Positions 1 to 60,360 of a stretch of DNA of 64,000 nucleotides are shown here, piece after piece. The notes under the pieces were generated by a model. That model ran no database searches. It was not told the origin of the DNA and was given only the letters and a program-made list of their open reading frames with translations. Numbering within the stretch: position 1 is the first letter of the stretch; the number at the start of each line of letters is the position of its first letter. Both the position numbers and the translations under genes were made by a program. The DNA comes from Strigamia acuminata (taxonomy: Eukaryota > Arthropoda > Chilopoda > Geophilomorpha > Linotaeniidae). The stretch is from NCBI GenBank assembly GCA_949358305.1, contig OX442318.1:6186501-6250500 (forward strand), read 5' to 3'.

Positions 1-92
1 AGTAAAAAATAAAATTAATAAAAAGCATATTCATTATTACTGAGAAAAACAACAACAAGTGACATAATATAAAGAAGCAATTTGTGACTTAC

Positions 93-51134
<51,042 letters not shown>

Positions 51135-51260
51135 TTTGAGCGAGTCGAAAGCGGGCGGCGGAAATGAACGAGCCCAAAAATGCAGAGACCACGTGAGACC
51201 TGCCAATCAATCTGTGACGTCAAACCAAACCCCTCCCACCCATCGAGGAGGGTCATCGAA
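51135..51260 (-). promoter_or_regulatory. ATPase proximal promoter
   Basis: Immediately upstream of the start codon: E-box cacgtg (51190-51195), inverted CCAAT as ccaatca (51203-51209) and a perfect CRE tgacgtca (51215-51222). The sequence is CpG-rich. Transcription start not determinable. Confidence 0.55.
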
Positions 51261-52735
51261 GAAGGAAAAATTAAGTTTTCAACAGCTGGATCGGTCCCCA
51301 TCCTATTTTTAGATACGATTTTTAAACCATTTTTCAATTTTTACATGTGACCTATAATAACGACAGATGCGGCCCAATGACGTCATCACGGATTGTCACC
51401 TCGGCGCCATATTGATTTCCGTGTCGTCATAAATATAAATAAATAAATAGATGCGCTCGGTCTCGGCCCATATTTCATCAGTTTAAAGCAGTTGCCATGA
51501 CGATAGCTAAATGCGGAAGTTGCCGCAGTCAACCATCGGGCGCCACCTGAGTCTCCATCTTTAGTTACCCACGTGACGTCAAGGTCGTTCGAGAGACAAA
51601 ACACCGGTTAACCAAAAATAATGACAATAATTTCTGGTTTTAATCCAATCGATATTAACCAACCCCATACGTAATTTGTGACCTTTCCCTGCCCTTTGTC
51701 ACGTGACAAATCGAACCAATTCCGCGCCGTATCGTGACAATCGGTTCAATTCTCTCGCTAAAAATAAATGCCTAAACAGTAATTAGATAATAATGCGTTA
51801 CCAAATCGTGTCTAATAAACAAACCGGTCAATAAAAACTCATCGGGATTTCGGTGCGCGGAGAATGCCACAAATGGCGGAATTTAATTTTGCCAAAAAAT
51901 ATCGAATAAATCGATAAATATTAAGTCGATACGACCCGATTTAGTTATTAGAGACCTTTGGTTATCTATTTATTGTTTTTTGGACGATTATTTCATAATT
52001 TTTGCGATTTCTACGAATGTTTTTCGTGTTTTTGTCATTTGTGATGCTAATGAGCACAAATGGCAGTTTGGTGCCAAAACGAGGCCAAACGAGTGTTTTT
52101 TGGCGATATTTACTGCAAACGGACGAATTATAATAATGGATGTGTGATAACGTGTCGGATGGGTCTAAAAACGTTAGATTTACTCACGTGTGCAGTTTTT
52201 AGTTGATTCTTGGGCTCGGGAGACTTGCACCGATGCAGCCGTGCACTAGACAGATGAGTCGCTGCAAGAGACTGGATACGGATTTCTGGACTCGCCCGTC
52301 TCACTTCTATTGAAGTTGCGCAGCCGCAGTCGGTCTCATCGTAGCGCCACGATTACGAAACCGAAAGCTGAAATAAAAAATAACGAAAAGTTTAAAAATC
52401 CAAATAAAAATAATATTTTAATACCAAATAAAATGAAATAATTATTTTTAAATTAAAGCTTAATTTAATTAAATTAAAAATTGTCTTTTTTTTTAGTTTT
52501 CAACAGCGTCATCTATCGGTAATGATTCACAAAATCAACAAACGAACATCGTAAAAATTAAATAAAACAATAAAAGCCACATTTAGAATGAAATCCAAGC
52601 ATTAGGCACCATCGCAACGATTAATTTCCATTCTAATCTCGAGATTGCACCTCGTGAATTAACGTTTCCGCTTTGTTATTTAATTGTTTCGGCCTATTGG
52701 CGCTCGCTCATGCATCTTTTCCGCTGCCCGCTGCC
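51261..52735. promoter_or_regulatory. Head-to-head intergenic region, ATPase and TOM70
   Basis: 1.6 kb in total separate the two start codons. Notable words: gtcacgtgac near 51.70 kb, a GC-rich patch at 52200-52370 that on the minus strand ends in a consensus donor (GTGAGT, 52182-52187) and might be a non-coding first ATPase exon, and attgg near 52.70 kb before the TOM70 start. AT-rich sequence fills 52380-52620. Confidence 0.45.
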
Positions 52736-52987
52736 ATGATATCCAAGACCAGCATGGCCGCCAACAGGACAGCCGGCGTGAAGTCTATTGGGAGCAGTTG
52801 GACGAAATGGCAAATCGCGCTCGCTATCGGCACGCCCGTGGCCCTTGGGTTGGGTTATTGGTATTTTAGAACACACAGACACAGTGTGAAGAGATTTAAC
52901 TCGGGCGAAAGTGAAACGGGATCGAAGGATCCGTCATTTTACGACTCGAAGAGTTTCGAGGCGAAAATTGAAGATAGTTCGGAAAAT
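52736..52987 (+). CDS. Tomm70: TOM70 exon 1, membrane anchor
   Basis: 84 codons: a short Ser/Lys/Ala-rich head, the transmembrane anchor (residues 25-44), basic residues RTHRHSVKR, then an acidic/Ser linker ending DSSEN. Typical of a signal-anchored outer-membrane protein. Donor GTAAGA. Confidence 0.92.
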
Positions 52988-55900
52988 GTAAGAAGAAAGT
53001 CGAATTTGGTGTCGTTTCGCGCTCGAATCGAGGCGTTTTTAGGATTTGAATTGAAAATAAGCCTATTGGAACAATGATGTGTTTTTGTTTGGTATATAGG
53101 ACCCCATTACGAAGGCCCAGGCGATGAAAAATAAGGGGAATAAGCTGTTCAAGGCTGGAAAATATGATGAAGCTATTAAACATTATACTGAAGCCATTAC
53201 TATGTGTCCTGTTGATAAGAAGGATGATATTGCGACGTTTTATCAAAACAGAGCGGCTGCTTATGAGCAATTGGTGAATTTGAATTAAATGCATTTCTCG
53301 GTGTTTTTTCGGCTGGAAATTGAATTTTTAAGAGAAAAATTGAATTTTCAAGTGGAAAAATTGAATTTTCAAGTGGAAAAATTGAATTTTCAAGTGGAAA
53401 AATTGAATTTTCAAGTGGAAAAATTGAATTTTCAAGTGGAAAAATTGAATTTTCAAGTGAAAAAATTGGATTTTCAAGTGAAACAATTGAAAATTTAGGT
53501 GAAAAAATGAATTTTTACGAAATTTTTAGTCAGAAAATTGAATTTTCAAGTGAAACAATTGAAAATTTAGGTGAAAAAATGAATTTTCACGAATTTTTTA
53601 GTCAGAAAATTGAATTTTTAACGCAAAAAATTGACATTTTAGCCTTAAAAATGTGATTTTAGCTTGAATATTGAATTTTTAAGTCGAAATTTGGTAATTT
53701 ATAATGAAAGAAATGGAATTTTAGATCTAAAAACTGAAATTTCAACCCCTAAATATTTGCAGAAACAATACCAAAACGTTATAGACGACTGTTCCGAAGC
53801 GCTTAAATTAAATTGTAGATATTCAAAAGCTTTGAATCGTCGCGCCAAAGCATACGAATTGACGAAAGAGTTGCAACGATGCTTAGAAGGTAAAAAAGAA
53901 ACAATCAATCTTTACAACAAATTCTAAATTTCCTTTTCAATCCCTAGATGTGACTGCCGTGTGTATTTTGGAGGGTTTTCAGAACCAGGCATCGCTAATC
54001 ATGGCCGATAGAGTATTAAAGCAATTGGGAAAGGATCGCGCTCAAGAAGAGATGAAAAAGAGGATTCCTGTGCTACCTTCGAGCCATTTCATGAAGTCGT
54101 ATTTTTCATCTTTTAATAATGATCCGATTATTAATTCGCTGAAAAACGAGCTGGATATCGATGCTGCTGATTTAAGGTTGAGGATTTAGTGCGTTTTCTG
54201 TCTGTTTTGTTGGATTTTTTATTTTATTTTATTTTTTTAATATCTTTTTTAGTGGTTTTATGCGAGCTAGACAAGACCTTAAACAGCAGAGGTACCAAAA
54301 TATCATCGATGATTGCAGCGCTGAATTGAAGAACGAATTTAGTCCGTTCAGACCAGAAGCGATGTTGTTAAGATCGACATTTTATATATTTCGTGGTCAG
54401 GGAAGTTTAGCAGCTGAGGACTTAGATGCTGTAGTTAATACTGATGATATTGATGCCAAAGTGCGTAATTATGTCATTTAAATGGTTAAAAATTGAATTT
54501 CTTGGGAAAAAATTGAATTTTTAGTGAAATAACTGAATTTTTAGTGAAATAATTGAAATTTTAGGGAAATAATTGAAATTTTAGTTGAAATAATTGAAAT
54601 TTTAGTTGAATTAATTGAAATTTTAGTTGAAATAATGAATTTTTAGTCGAAATAATTGAATTTTTAGTGAAAAAAATGTCCTTTTTTTGCTAAAAATTGA
54701 ATTTCTAACTAAAAAATTTAAATTTATGGGTAAAAATTGAGATTTTTAGGTCAAAATTCATTGAAAATTGAAGTTTGAAATGTTTAAATGGAAATATTCC
54801 ACCCAACAAACAGGAAATAAATTAACTCTGTGACATTTTTCAGCTAAAAGTAAACGCACTAATCAAATTGGGTTCACTTAAAATCCAAGAAGACAGACCA
54901 GATAAAGCTTTAGAATATTTCGCAGTGGCCGAGAAACTGGATCCGAATAATTGTGATATTTATCATCATCGAGGACAAGTAAAAAAATAAAATAAAATAA
55001 AATAAAATAAAAAATAAAATAAAAATGTTAAATTTCAGATCAATCTGATGATGGATAACATGCAAAACGCCTTACAAGATTTCTCCAAAGCGGTTGAACT
55101 CAATCCAACTTTTCCAATTGCGTACGTGCAGAAATGCTACGCAGATTGCCGCAACGCGTTCCTTCAGCGCAACATCGAAGGGGTGCAGAAAGGCGTGGAC
55201 TTGTTCGAGGACGCTCTCAAGAGGTTTCCCACTTGTGTCGAAGCGTACGCTTTGTACGGACAAGTGAGCGGTTTTGGTTTGGATTTTGTTTTTGTTTGGG
55301 TTTTGATTGAAGTTTTTCGTGATTTTAGGTTTTGACTGAACGTCACGAATTTGATAAAGCGGATGATTGTTTCGAAAGAGCTCTGAAGTTTGATCCGGAG
55401 AACGCGAATATTTTAGTGCACAGAGGGTAGGCGGTGGTTAAGTGTTTGGTTTATGGCTGGGAGTTGTTTGATTGTTTTTCTTTTACAGGTTGTTAAAATT
55501 ACAATGGAAGCAAGATGTGGATGGTGCAATCGATTACATAGTCGAGGCCATTAAATTAGACGACAAATGTGAATTTGCGTATGAGACTTTAGGAACTCTT
55601 GAAGTTCAACGGTATGAAAGAGTGGAAATTAATTGGAATTTTTGTTGGGAAATCAATGAAAAGTGGAAATTAATTGGAATTTTTGTTGGGAAATCAATGA
55701 AAAGTGGAAATTAATTGGGATTTTCGGTGGAAAATCAATGAAAAGTCGAAATTAATTGGAATTTTCGTTGGAAAATTAATGAAAAGTGGAAATTAATTCG
55801 AAATTTCATTGCAAAATTGTGAAAAAACTAAAATTAATTCGAAATTTCATTGGAAAATTGTAAAAACGAAAATTAATTCGAATTTTCATTGGAAAATTGT

Positions 55901-56354
55901 AAAAAAAACGAAAAATAATTCGAAATTTCATTTGCTAATTGTGAAAAAACGAAAAATAATTCGGAATTTCATTGGAAAATTGTGAAAAAACGAAAATTAA
56001 TTCGAAATTTTATTGGAAAATTGTGAAAAAACGAAAATTAATTCGAAATTTCATTGGAAAATTCCGAATAATCCCAAACTTCATTGGAAAATTCCGAATA
56101 ATCCCAAATTTCCTTGGAAAACTTCGAATAATCCCAAATTCCGTTTTAAAAAAATCAGCATTTAACAATTAACACTTGAAATTATTCCTTATTGCAGTGG
56201 TAATTTAGACCGAGCAGTGGATTTGTTCAACAAGGCGATCGCGTTGGCTAAAACGGAAGCCGAAATGGCTCACTTGTATTCCCTGAACGACGCCGCCTTA
56301 GCCCAAGCTCAGGTTGCGAAAAGACTCGGAATTCAGATTCCCCACGCAAGTTAA
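52736..56354 (+). CDS. Tomm70: Mitochondrial import receptor subunit TOM70, complete, 10 exons
   Basis: Receptor of the outer mitochondrial membrane that takes preproteins, chiefly carriers, from Hsp70/Hsp90 and passes them to the TOM pore. Exons: 52736-52987, 53100-53273, 53763-53889, 53948-54176, 54253-54460, 54844-54978, 55039-55263, 55329-55426, 55489-55611, 56198-56354. The product is 575 aa (human 608). An N-terminal anchor (WQIALAIGTPVALGLGYWYF, 25-44) is followed by a TPR clamp domain (about 88-200) and a TPR-rich C-terminal half ending with LLKLQWKQD, FAYETLGTLEVQRG and AEMAHLYSLNDAA, which are TOM70 signatures. Start chosen at 52736; ATG at 52754 has a stronger context, and an in-frame ATG at 52673 is less likely. 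All junctions are GT-AG and in phase. Confidence 0.96.
53100..53273 (+). CDS. Tomm70: TOM70 exon 2, TPR clamp start
   Basis: 58 codons: AQAMKNKGNKLFKAGKYDEA, IKHYTEAI, FYQNRAAAYEQL. Classic first TPR of a Hsp70/90 carboxylate clamp. Acceptor TATAG, donor GTGAAT. Confidence 0.95.
53330..53520 (+). repeat. 21-bp minisatellite in TOM70 intron 2
   Basis: About seven near-identical units of ttgaattttcaagtggaaa plus aa, period 21 bp, then decayed units to about 53.7 kb. A frame through it reads a repeating KLNFQVE peptide and is an artefact. Confidence 0.92.
53763..53889 (+). CDS. Tomm70: TOM70 exon 3, TPR clamp
   Basis: KQYQNVIDDCSEALKLN then YSKALNRRAKAYELTKELQR. The RRAKA arginine is the equivalent of the clamp residue that binds the EEVD tail in relatives. 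Donor GTAAAA. Confidence 0.95.
53948..54176 (+). CDS. Tomm70: TOM70 exon 4
   Basis: DVTAVCILEGFQNQASLIMA, DRVLKQLGK, then RIPVLPSSHFMKSYFSSFNN. The PS.HF.KSYF pattern is typical of TOM70. Donor GTTGAG is weak but keeps frame; the open frame reading past it soon stops. Confidence 0.93.
54253..54460 (+). CDS. Tomm70: TOM70 exon 5
   Basis: GFMRARQDLKQQRYQNIIDD then a helical-repeat stretch ending NTDDIDAK. Donor GTGCGT. Flanked downstream by a ~21-bp minisatellite intron. Confidence 0.92.
54490..54680 (+). repeat. ~21-bp minisatellite in TOM70 intron 5
   Basis: Units like aattgaaattttagttgaaa with a ~20-21-bp period, moderately decayed. Confidence 0.8.
54844..54978 (+). CDS. Tomm70: TOM70 exon 6
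   Basis: 45 codons: LKVNALIKLGSLKIQEDRPD then LDPNNCDIYHHRGQ, matching the DVYHHRGQ block of the human protein. Acceptor TTTTCAG, donor GTAAAA. Too short for a long open frame; found by protein pattern. Confidence 0.93.
54979..55026 (+). repeat. (AAAAT)n microsatellite in TOM70 intron 6
   Basis: Eight or so aaaat units fill nearly the whole 60-bp intron. Confidence 0.85.
55039..55263 (+). CDS. Tomm70: TOM70 exon 7
   Basis: 75 codons: ALQDFSKAVELNPTFPIAYV, QKCYADCRNAF, FPTCVEAYALYGQ. TPR units of the preprotein-binding half. Donor GTGAGC. Confidence 0.94.
55329..55426 (+). CDS. Tomm70: TOM70 exon 8
   Basis: VLTERHEFDKADDCFERALK then DPENANILVHR. One TPR. Donor GTAGGC, splitting a Gly codon. 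Confidence 0.92.
55489..55611 (+). CDS. Tomm70: TOM70 exon 9
   Basis: LLKLQWKQDVDGAIDYIVEA, IKLDDKCEFAYETLGTLEVQ. Strongest TOM70 signature block. Donor GTATGA; the following intron is a 41-bp-period repeat. Confidence 0.95.
55612..56140 (+). repeat. ~41-bp minisatellite in TOM70 intron 9
   Basis: Units of about 41 bp combining aaattaattggaattttt and gaaatcaatgaaaagtgg, later aattcgaaatttcattgg and aaaattgtgaaaaaacg. Progressively diverged to the right. Confidence 0.85.
56198..56354 (+). CDS. Tomm70: TOM70 exon 10 and stop
   Basis: GNLDRAVDLFNKAIALAKTE, AEMAHLYSLNDAALAQAQVA, ending GIQIPHAS and TAA. Acceptor TTGCAG. A poly(A) signal AATAAA follows at 56442-56447. Confidence 0.95.
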
Positions 56355-56441
56355 AACTTAACGCCTTCAAAGTGCCGTTGTTGTGTTAATTACTGTATTA
56401 CTAATTTTGTTTCATTTTTATATAAGAAGTAAAAAAAAAAT

Positions 56442-56447
56442 AATAAA
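56442..56447 (+). promoter_or_regulatory. TOM70 poly(A) signal
   Basis: AATAAA 88 bp after the TOM70 stop codon. The convergent TBRG1-like gene has no AATAAA before this point on its strand; an ATTAAA complement at 56458-56463 is a candidate. The two 3' UTRs must therefore nearly touch or overlap. Confidence 0.55.
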
Positions 56448-56627
56448 AAAGATTATTTTTAATTTCTTTATAACCTTGAATTAATTAATTATAATCAAAT
56501 AAATGAAAAGCTGCATTCCATTGGTTAGAAAAAAATATGGATAATGTTGTCATTAGTTGAGAAAAAACAAAAAAACTGTTACATTTAATTGAAATATGTA
56601 CAGAAATAAAGTTTCTTTCGTTTAAAT

Positions 56628-56740
56628 TCAACTGGACGAACTTGCAACGTTCTTAGTCAACAATGTGCGCAGACTAAAATTGTCCACGTTCATCGGCGAC
56701 GAGATTTTCATTTCCTGATTAAACGGCAGACTAGATCCAG
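56628..56740 (-). CDS. Tbrg1: TBRG1-like exon 8 and stop
   Basis: 36 codons ending SLRTLLTKNVASSSS and TGA. Acceptor TTCTAG; phase joins the exon 7 Gly/Ala split. Not conserved in sequence, as expected for the tail. Confidence 0.82.
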
Positions 56741-58731
56741 CTAGAAACAAAATTAAATAAAATAAAATTGTCATTTTCATGTGAATTTGGCGCTGGGGCC
56801 CAGGGGCCCGGGCCCCCGAACATCATGGTGGGTCACTGAGCTCGTGTTGCATGATTTTGCATCATTTTATGATGAAATTTTGCATTTATTTTGCGTTTTA
56901 GAGTCGATATTTATATTTACCCATAACGTTCCGCCGGAGTGCATCGAAGTTTAACGATGCATCGTTGTCGCTCATGGTGGCAGTGTCGTTAGATCGGTCC
57001 ACTTTACACACTTCGAATTTAATCCACTTGTAAAGTAAACACTTGCGTGCTCCCGGACAGCTCTGAATGAGATTTTGAATGGTCGGGTGCGAAAAACCGA
57101 AAAAATCCGCTCCGCACACCTTCGTATCCATCGTCGCGAGCCCCCTAGAAGAGAAGGTTTAAATAAAAAAATGTATAAAATATGATGGATTTCTGACGAA
57201 GGATTAGACCACCTTGCACGGTTAACGGCCACGAGTAAACTGGAATGACACTGGTCGGCCGATGTGCCAACTATGGGTTGTTCGTTGTCGTCTTCCGGTG
57301 CAATTTCAAACTAAAAATCACGAATTTTCGAATTTATTTCGACTGTTTAGAACTTTTTGATTGTTTTGTTTACTTTTGGTCCATCGCCGCCGTCCGATAT
57401 TTTACACGTGTACAGACATTTTTGATCGGGGCTGGTTTGATTGGCGTAAACTCGGGTGCTGCAGAAACCGACCGGAAATATGAAATTTTCGTTGTGGAAA
57501 CCGGGACGATCCGATACAATCTGCAATGAAAAAGTTATAGGTCAGTTGTCCAGTTTTTTAATGTGTGATTATTTGTATATTTTATTTTATGAAATCTAAG
57601 CACTAACCTCTCCGAGGCTGTGGACAGTCAAACCGCCTAAAACGATGGGGAAAATGGGTCTTCCAGTCGAGTCTAGTGGGATTGGTTGCACCAAACGTTT
57701 AGTAATCGAAATTTTCTTACGCTTCGGTTTCGTTTTAAAATTTTCTACAATGAAAATACAATAAATAAATCGAATAAGATTGCCAGTCTATATACATTCA
57801 ATTTTTTAAAGTATTGACCATAAAAAATAGAATATTTAAAGTTTTAAGGTAAAAATTCACGTTTTAAAGGTAGAAATTCACGTTTTAAAGGTAGAAATTC
57901 ACGTTTTAAAGGTAGAAATTCACGTTTTAAAGGTAGAAATTCACGTTTTAAAGGTAGAAATTCACGTTTTAAAGGTAGAATTTCAAGTTTTAAAGATAGA
58001 AATTCAAATTTTTCACTAAAAATTCAATTTTTCAAGTAAAAATTTAATAGAATTTGAATTTGCAAAGGAAAAATTTAATTTTTTCTTACTCAAACATCCT
58101 TCCCTTTTCAACAATAAAACCCAAAATCTACAAATAGCATTTTTCGTTTCAATATATACCAGGAACATCTTTATTAGGTTTCTTCTTAACAAGAACCTTT
58201 TTCTTTGTTTTACTCGTCGCTTCCGCATTATCAGACACACAATTCGTGCTTAACTGTCCGCCGTCGCTGAAATTAACCGACGACGTCGCTCCAGCGCCGA
58301 AATTCGGTCTCGGACTGCTGCCACCGTTCCCGTCCGACACCGATTGATACTGGAACAATTTCTTCAACAAATATCTACCAAAACAAAACAAAATTCACAA
58401 AAAATTCAATAAACACTCAAGAAAAACAAAAATTACCGTCGTTCTTCCTTCGCCCTTAAGATTTTCTCTTGCATTTGCGACGCTTCGTCGCACAGAGCCG
58501 CATTTTCCTAATAAAATTCGCCAAATATTAATTACACTATATTTAAATCGATTAATTCCAAATTAAACCTACAAATACTAAAGCTTTGATGATTTTCCTC
58601 AGTAGTTTATAGCGGTGTTTGTTCTTGTCATTGTGGTTAGTTAGATGTTGGTCCATCCGCAACATGGAGTCGGACGATTGGCAGTGATTCGAAAATCGGA
58701 AATTGTTGTCTGTTTGTCGTGATGGTATCAT
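56628..58731 (-). CDS. Tbrg1: TBRG1-like FYRN/FYRC-domain protein, complete, 8 exons
   Basis: Nuclear protein related to vertebrate TBRG1/NIAM, which acts in growth control through the ARF-p53 pathway; the role in invertebrates is unknown to me. Exons: 58573-58731, 58437-58507, 58160-58374, 57608-57744, 57374-57520, 57213-57310, 56921-57144, 56628-56740. 387 aa (human about 411). N-terminal basic helix (HRYKLLRKIIKALVFENAAL), EERRYLLKKLFQYQ, a Ser/Gly and Lys-rich linker, PIVLGGLTVHSLGEIVSDRP, FYRN (about 180-235), FYRC with GADFFGFSHPTIQNLIQSCP and GARKC. An in-frame stop lies upstream of the chosen ATG. All junctions GT-AG and in phase. Confidence 0.94.
56921..57144 (-). CDS. Tbrg1: TBRG1-like exon 7, FYRC domain
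   Basis: 74 codons: GADFFGFSHPTIQNLIQSCP, GARKCLLYKWIKFEVCK. The internal Met could look like a start but the upstream exons are in frame. Donor GTAAAT. Confidence 0.96.
57213..57310 (-). CDS. Tbrg1: TBRG1-like exon 6, FYRN-FYRC junction
   Basis: FEIAPEDDNEQPIVGTSADQ then CHSSLLVAVNRA. Acceptor TTTTAG, donor GTGGTC. Confidence 0.93.
57374..57520 (-). CDS. Tbrg1: TBRG1-like exon 5, FYRN domain
   Basis: IVSDRPGFHNENFIFPVGFC, STRVYANQTSPDQKCLYTCK. Matches the FYRN pattern of TBRG1 (YPVGYCSTRVY). Acceptor TTGCAG, donor GTAAAC. Confidence 0.95.
57608..57744 (-). CDS. Tbrg1: TBRG1-like exon 4
   Basis: NFKTKPKRKKISITKRLVQP, then PIFPIVLGGLTVHSLGE, the family block just before FYRN. Donor GTTAGT. 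Confidence 0.93.
57840..58020 (+). repeat. 21-bp minisatellite in TBRG1-like intron 3
   Basis: About eight units of ttcacgttttaaaggtagaa plus a, exact 21-bp period, ends decayed. Confidence 0.92.
58160..58374 (-). CDS. Tbrg1: TBRG1-like exon 3, linker
   Basis: 71 codons: YLLKKLFQYQ, then a low-complexity Ser/Gly/Asn linker and a basic stretch SKTKKKVLVKKKPNK that may be a nuclear localisation signal. Acceptor TGGTAG, donor GTATAT. Confidence 0.9.
58437..58507 (-). CDS. Tbrg1: TBRG1-like exon 2
   Basis: ENAALCDEASQMQEKILRAK then EER; the ENAALCDE word is conserved in the family. Acceptor TATTAG, donor GTAATT. Probably part of a coiled coil. Confidence 0.92.
58573..58731 (-). CDS. Tbrg1: TBRG1-like exon 1
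   Basis: 53 codons starting MIPSRQTDNNFRFSN, with HNDKNKHRYKLLRKIIKAL at the end. First ATG after an in-frame TGA. Donor GTAGGT, phase 0. Confidence 0.88.
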
Positions 58732-58914
58732 CGATTCGTGTGAAATGATAGAAAATCAAGGTAGAAAACGTAAAACTGTCATTCACTAGTGCAAAGAGTG
58801 CGTAGATATATTTTGTATTATAGTTATCGTGTTTTCCGCTTGGGCGTTGGTTGAACTAGCACCCGCACGATGCCGCTTGTAAGCGCCATGATCGAGGGGG
58901 GCGACATTCGACCG

Positions 58915-59035
58915 AATCTCTGACAATGGCTTCCGAATCCCGCCCGAATCTTTCCGAATCCCACCCGAATCTTTCCGAATCCCACCCGAATCTTTCCGAA
59001 TCCCACCGAATCTTCGAATCTCGAATCTTTAAGTT
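58915..59035 (+). repeat. GAATC minisatellite, array 1
   Basis: Units of 10-11 bp, ccgaatcttt and ccgaatcccac, pairing into a 21-bp period. Frames reading DSERFGW-like peptides on the minus strand are artefacts. Confidence 0.9.
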
Positions 59036-59379
59036 GTATACAAATCGAGAAAAATAAAAACAAAATTTATGATTAAAAAATGTAATAATATTTTTACAAG
59101 AAACTTCCTTGAAATTGTCCTTGAAATTGTCCGTAAAATCATCATCGGAAGAAATTATACCTGCGCACCTCGCTGCGCGGTATCTGCGCATGCGCATTTA
59201 CGATTTAGCGCGAACTTCAAATTAATCCCGGAATCGAGCCCGGAATTCATCATTGTTCGCAATTGTGATTGCATTTGATTGCGTGCTATTTTACCTCGTA
59301 TTTTACCACATTTCACTAAGAGTTAAAATTAAAATTAAAAAACATTCCCACTTCACTAAATTTATTTGAAAAAAATCAT

Positions 59380-59625
59380 ATGAATCTTTCTGAATCCCAT
59401 CCGAATCCCGCCGAATCCCACCGAATCCCGCCGAATCCCACCGAATCCCATCCGAATCTCCCCGAATCTCATTCGAATCCCCCCCGAATCCCCCGAATCT
59501 ATCCGAATCCCCCCGAATCCCAGCCGAATCCCCCGAATCTTTCCGAATCTTTCCGAATCTTTCCGAATCTTTCCGAATCCCATCCGAATCTTTCGAATTC
59601 CAAAGAAGATTCGAATCTCTGACAA
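59380..59625 (+). repeat. GAATC minisatellite, array 2
   Basis: More than 20 units of ccgaatccca, ccgaatcccg and ccgaatcttt, mostly 10 bp. Single further agattcgaatctttc words at 59690 suggest a palindromic core gattcgaatc. Confidence 0.9.
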
Positions 59626-60360
59626 GCAGATTCTGATTGTCGCACCCCTCGGCCATGATGCATATTTTTCAAAATCTGCGTATCAGAGATTCGAATCTTT
59701 CATAGGATTCGGAAAGATTTAGATGATTATTTTAATAAAAACGTCGAAAATTCAAAATTTTTATAAAATGTACAGATTGGGGGCTTCGGAGATGCGGGGA
59801 TTTGGAACGGAATTCGAAAGCCCATGTCAGAGATTCGGTTGAATAATGTCGTTGTACGAACCGCCACTAGGTGGAAAATTAAAATAGAGCAGAAATAATA
59901 TTTAATAAAAATCAATTTATGGTCATTTTGTACCTATAAGTCAATTTATGTAGTTTATAAGGATGAAGATAAAGAGATTTGGTCGTAATCAGGAAAAAGT
60001 TATGACTATGGAGTGTTTGTCTGCAAAAATCGCGGTTCTAATGGAATAAGGCCAAAGTCTGGTTTTATTATCTAATTAGTTTTTCTCACTTATCAGACGG
60101 AACAAACAAATAATTTATACAAAACACTTTGTATCTGTTTCTATTTTCCAGCCATAATAAAAAATAATTTTCGTGATTTTGTTTTAAATTGTTATTTTTA
60201 TCAATTTTTTTTTGGATTTTGTTCAAATTTTGATTTAGAAATATTGTTTCATTTTATTTTTTTTAGAGAATGCACGCTGCAAGTTGTTTCACCCTCATGG
60301 CCATGTTGTATATTCCAAGAGTCATCTGGTATTTATAGTATAATATTTTAATCGTTTAGA

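Larger units (their letters stand above)
58732..60360. other. Region upstream of the TBRG1-like gene: promoter and GAATC arrays, no gene
   Basis: Near 58.74-58.90 kb is the probable TBRG1-like promoter. A GC-rich patch with gcgcatgcgca lies at about 59165-59200 (NRF1-like palindrome). The rest is AT-rich with the GAATC arrays; 59.7-60.36 kb shows nothing I can name. Confidence 0.5.

Noticed and set aside
52673-52735. Longer TOM70 N-terminus from an upstream in-frame ATG
   Set aside because: It would add a hydrophobic stretch before the anchor that TOM70 proteins lack; the ATG at 52736 or 52754 fits better.
53289-53498. Open frame with a repeating KLNFQVE peptide
   Set aside because: It is a translation of the 21-bp intronic minisatellite in TOM70; the exons on either side join without it.
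58824-59656. Frames of 80-117 codons rich in DSERFG and PNPPES words
   Set aside because: They come from GAATC minisatellites and differ only by frame.
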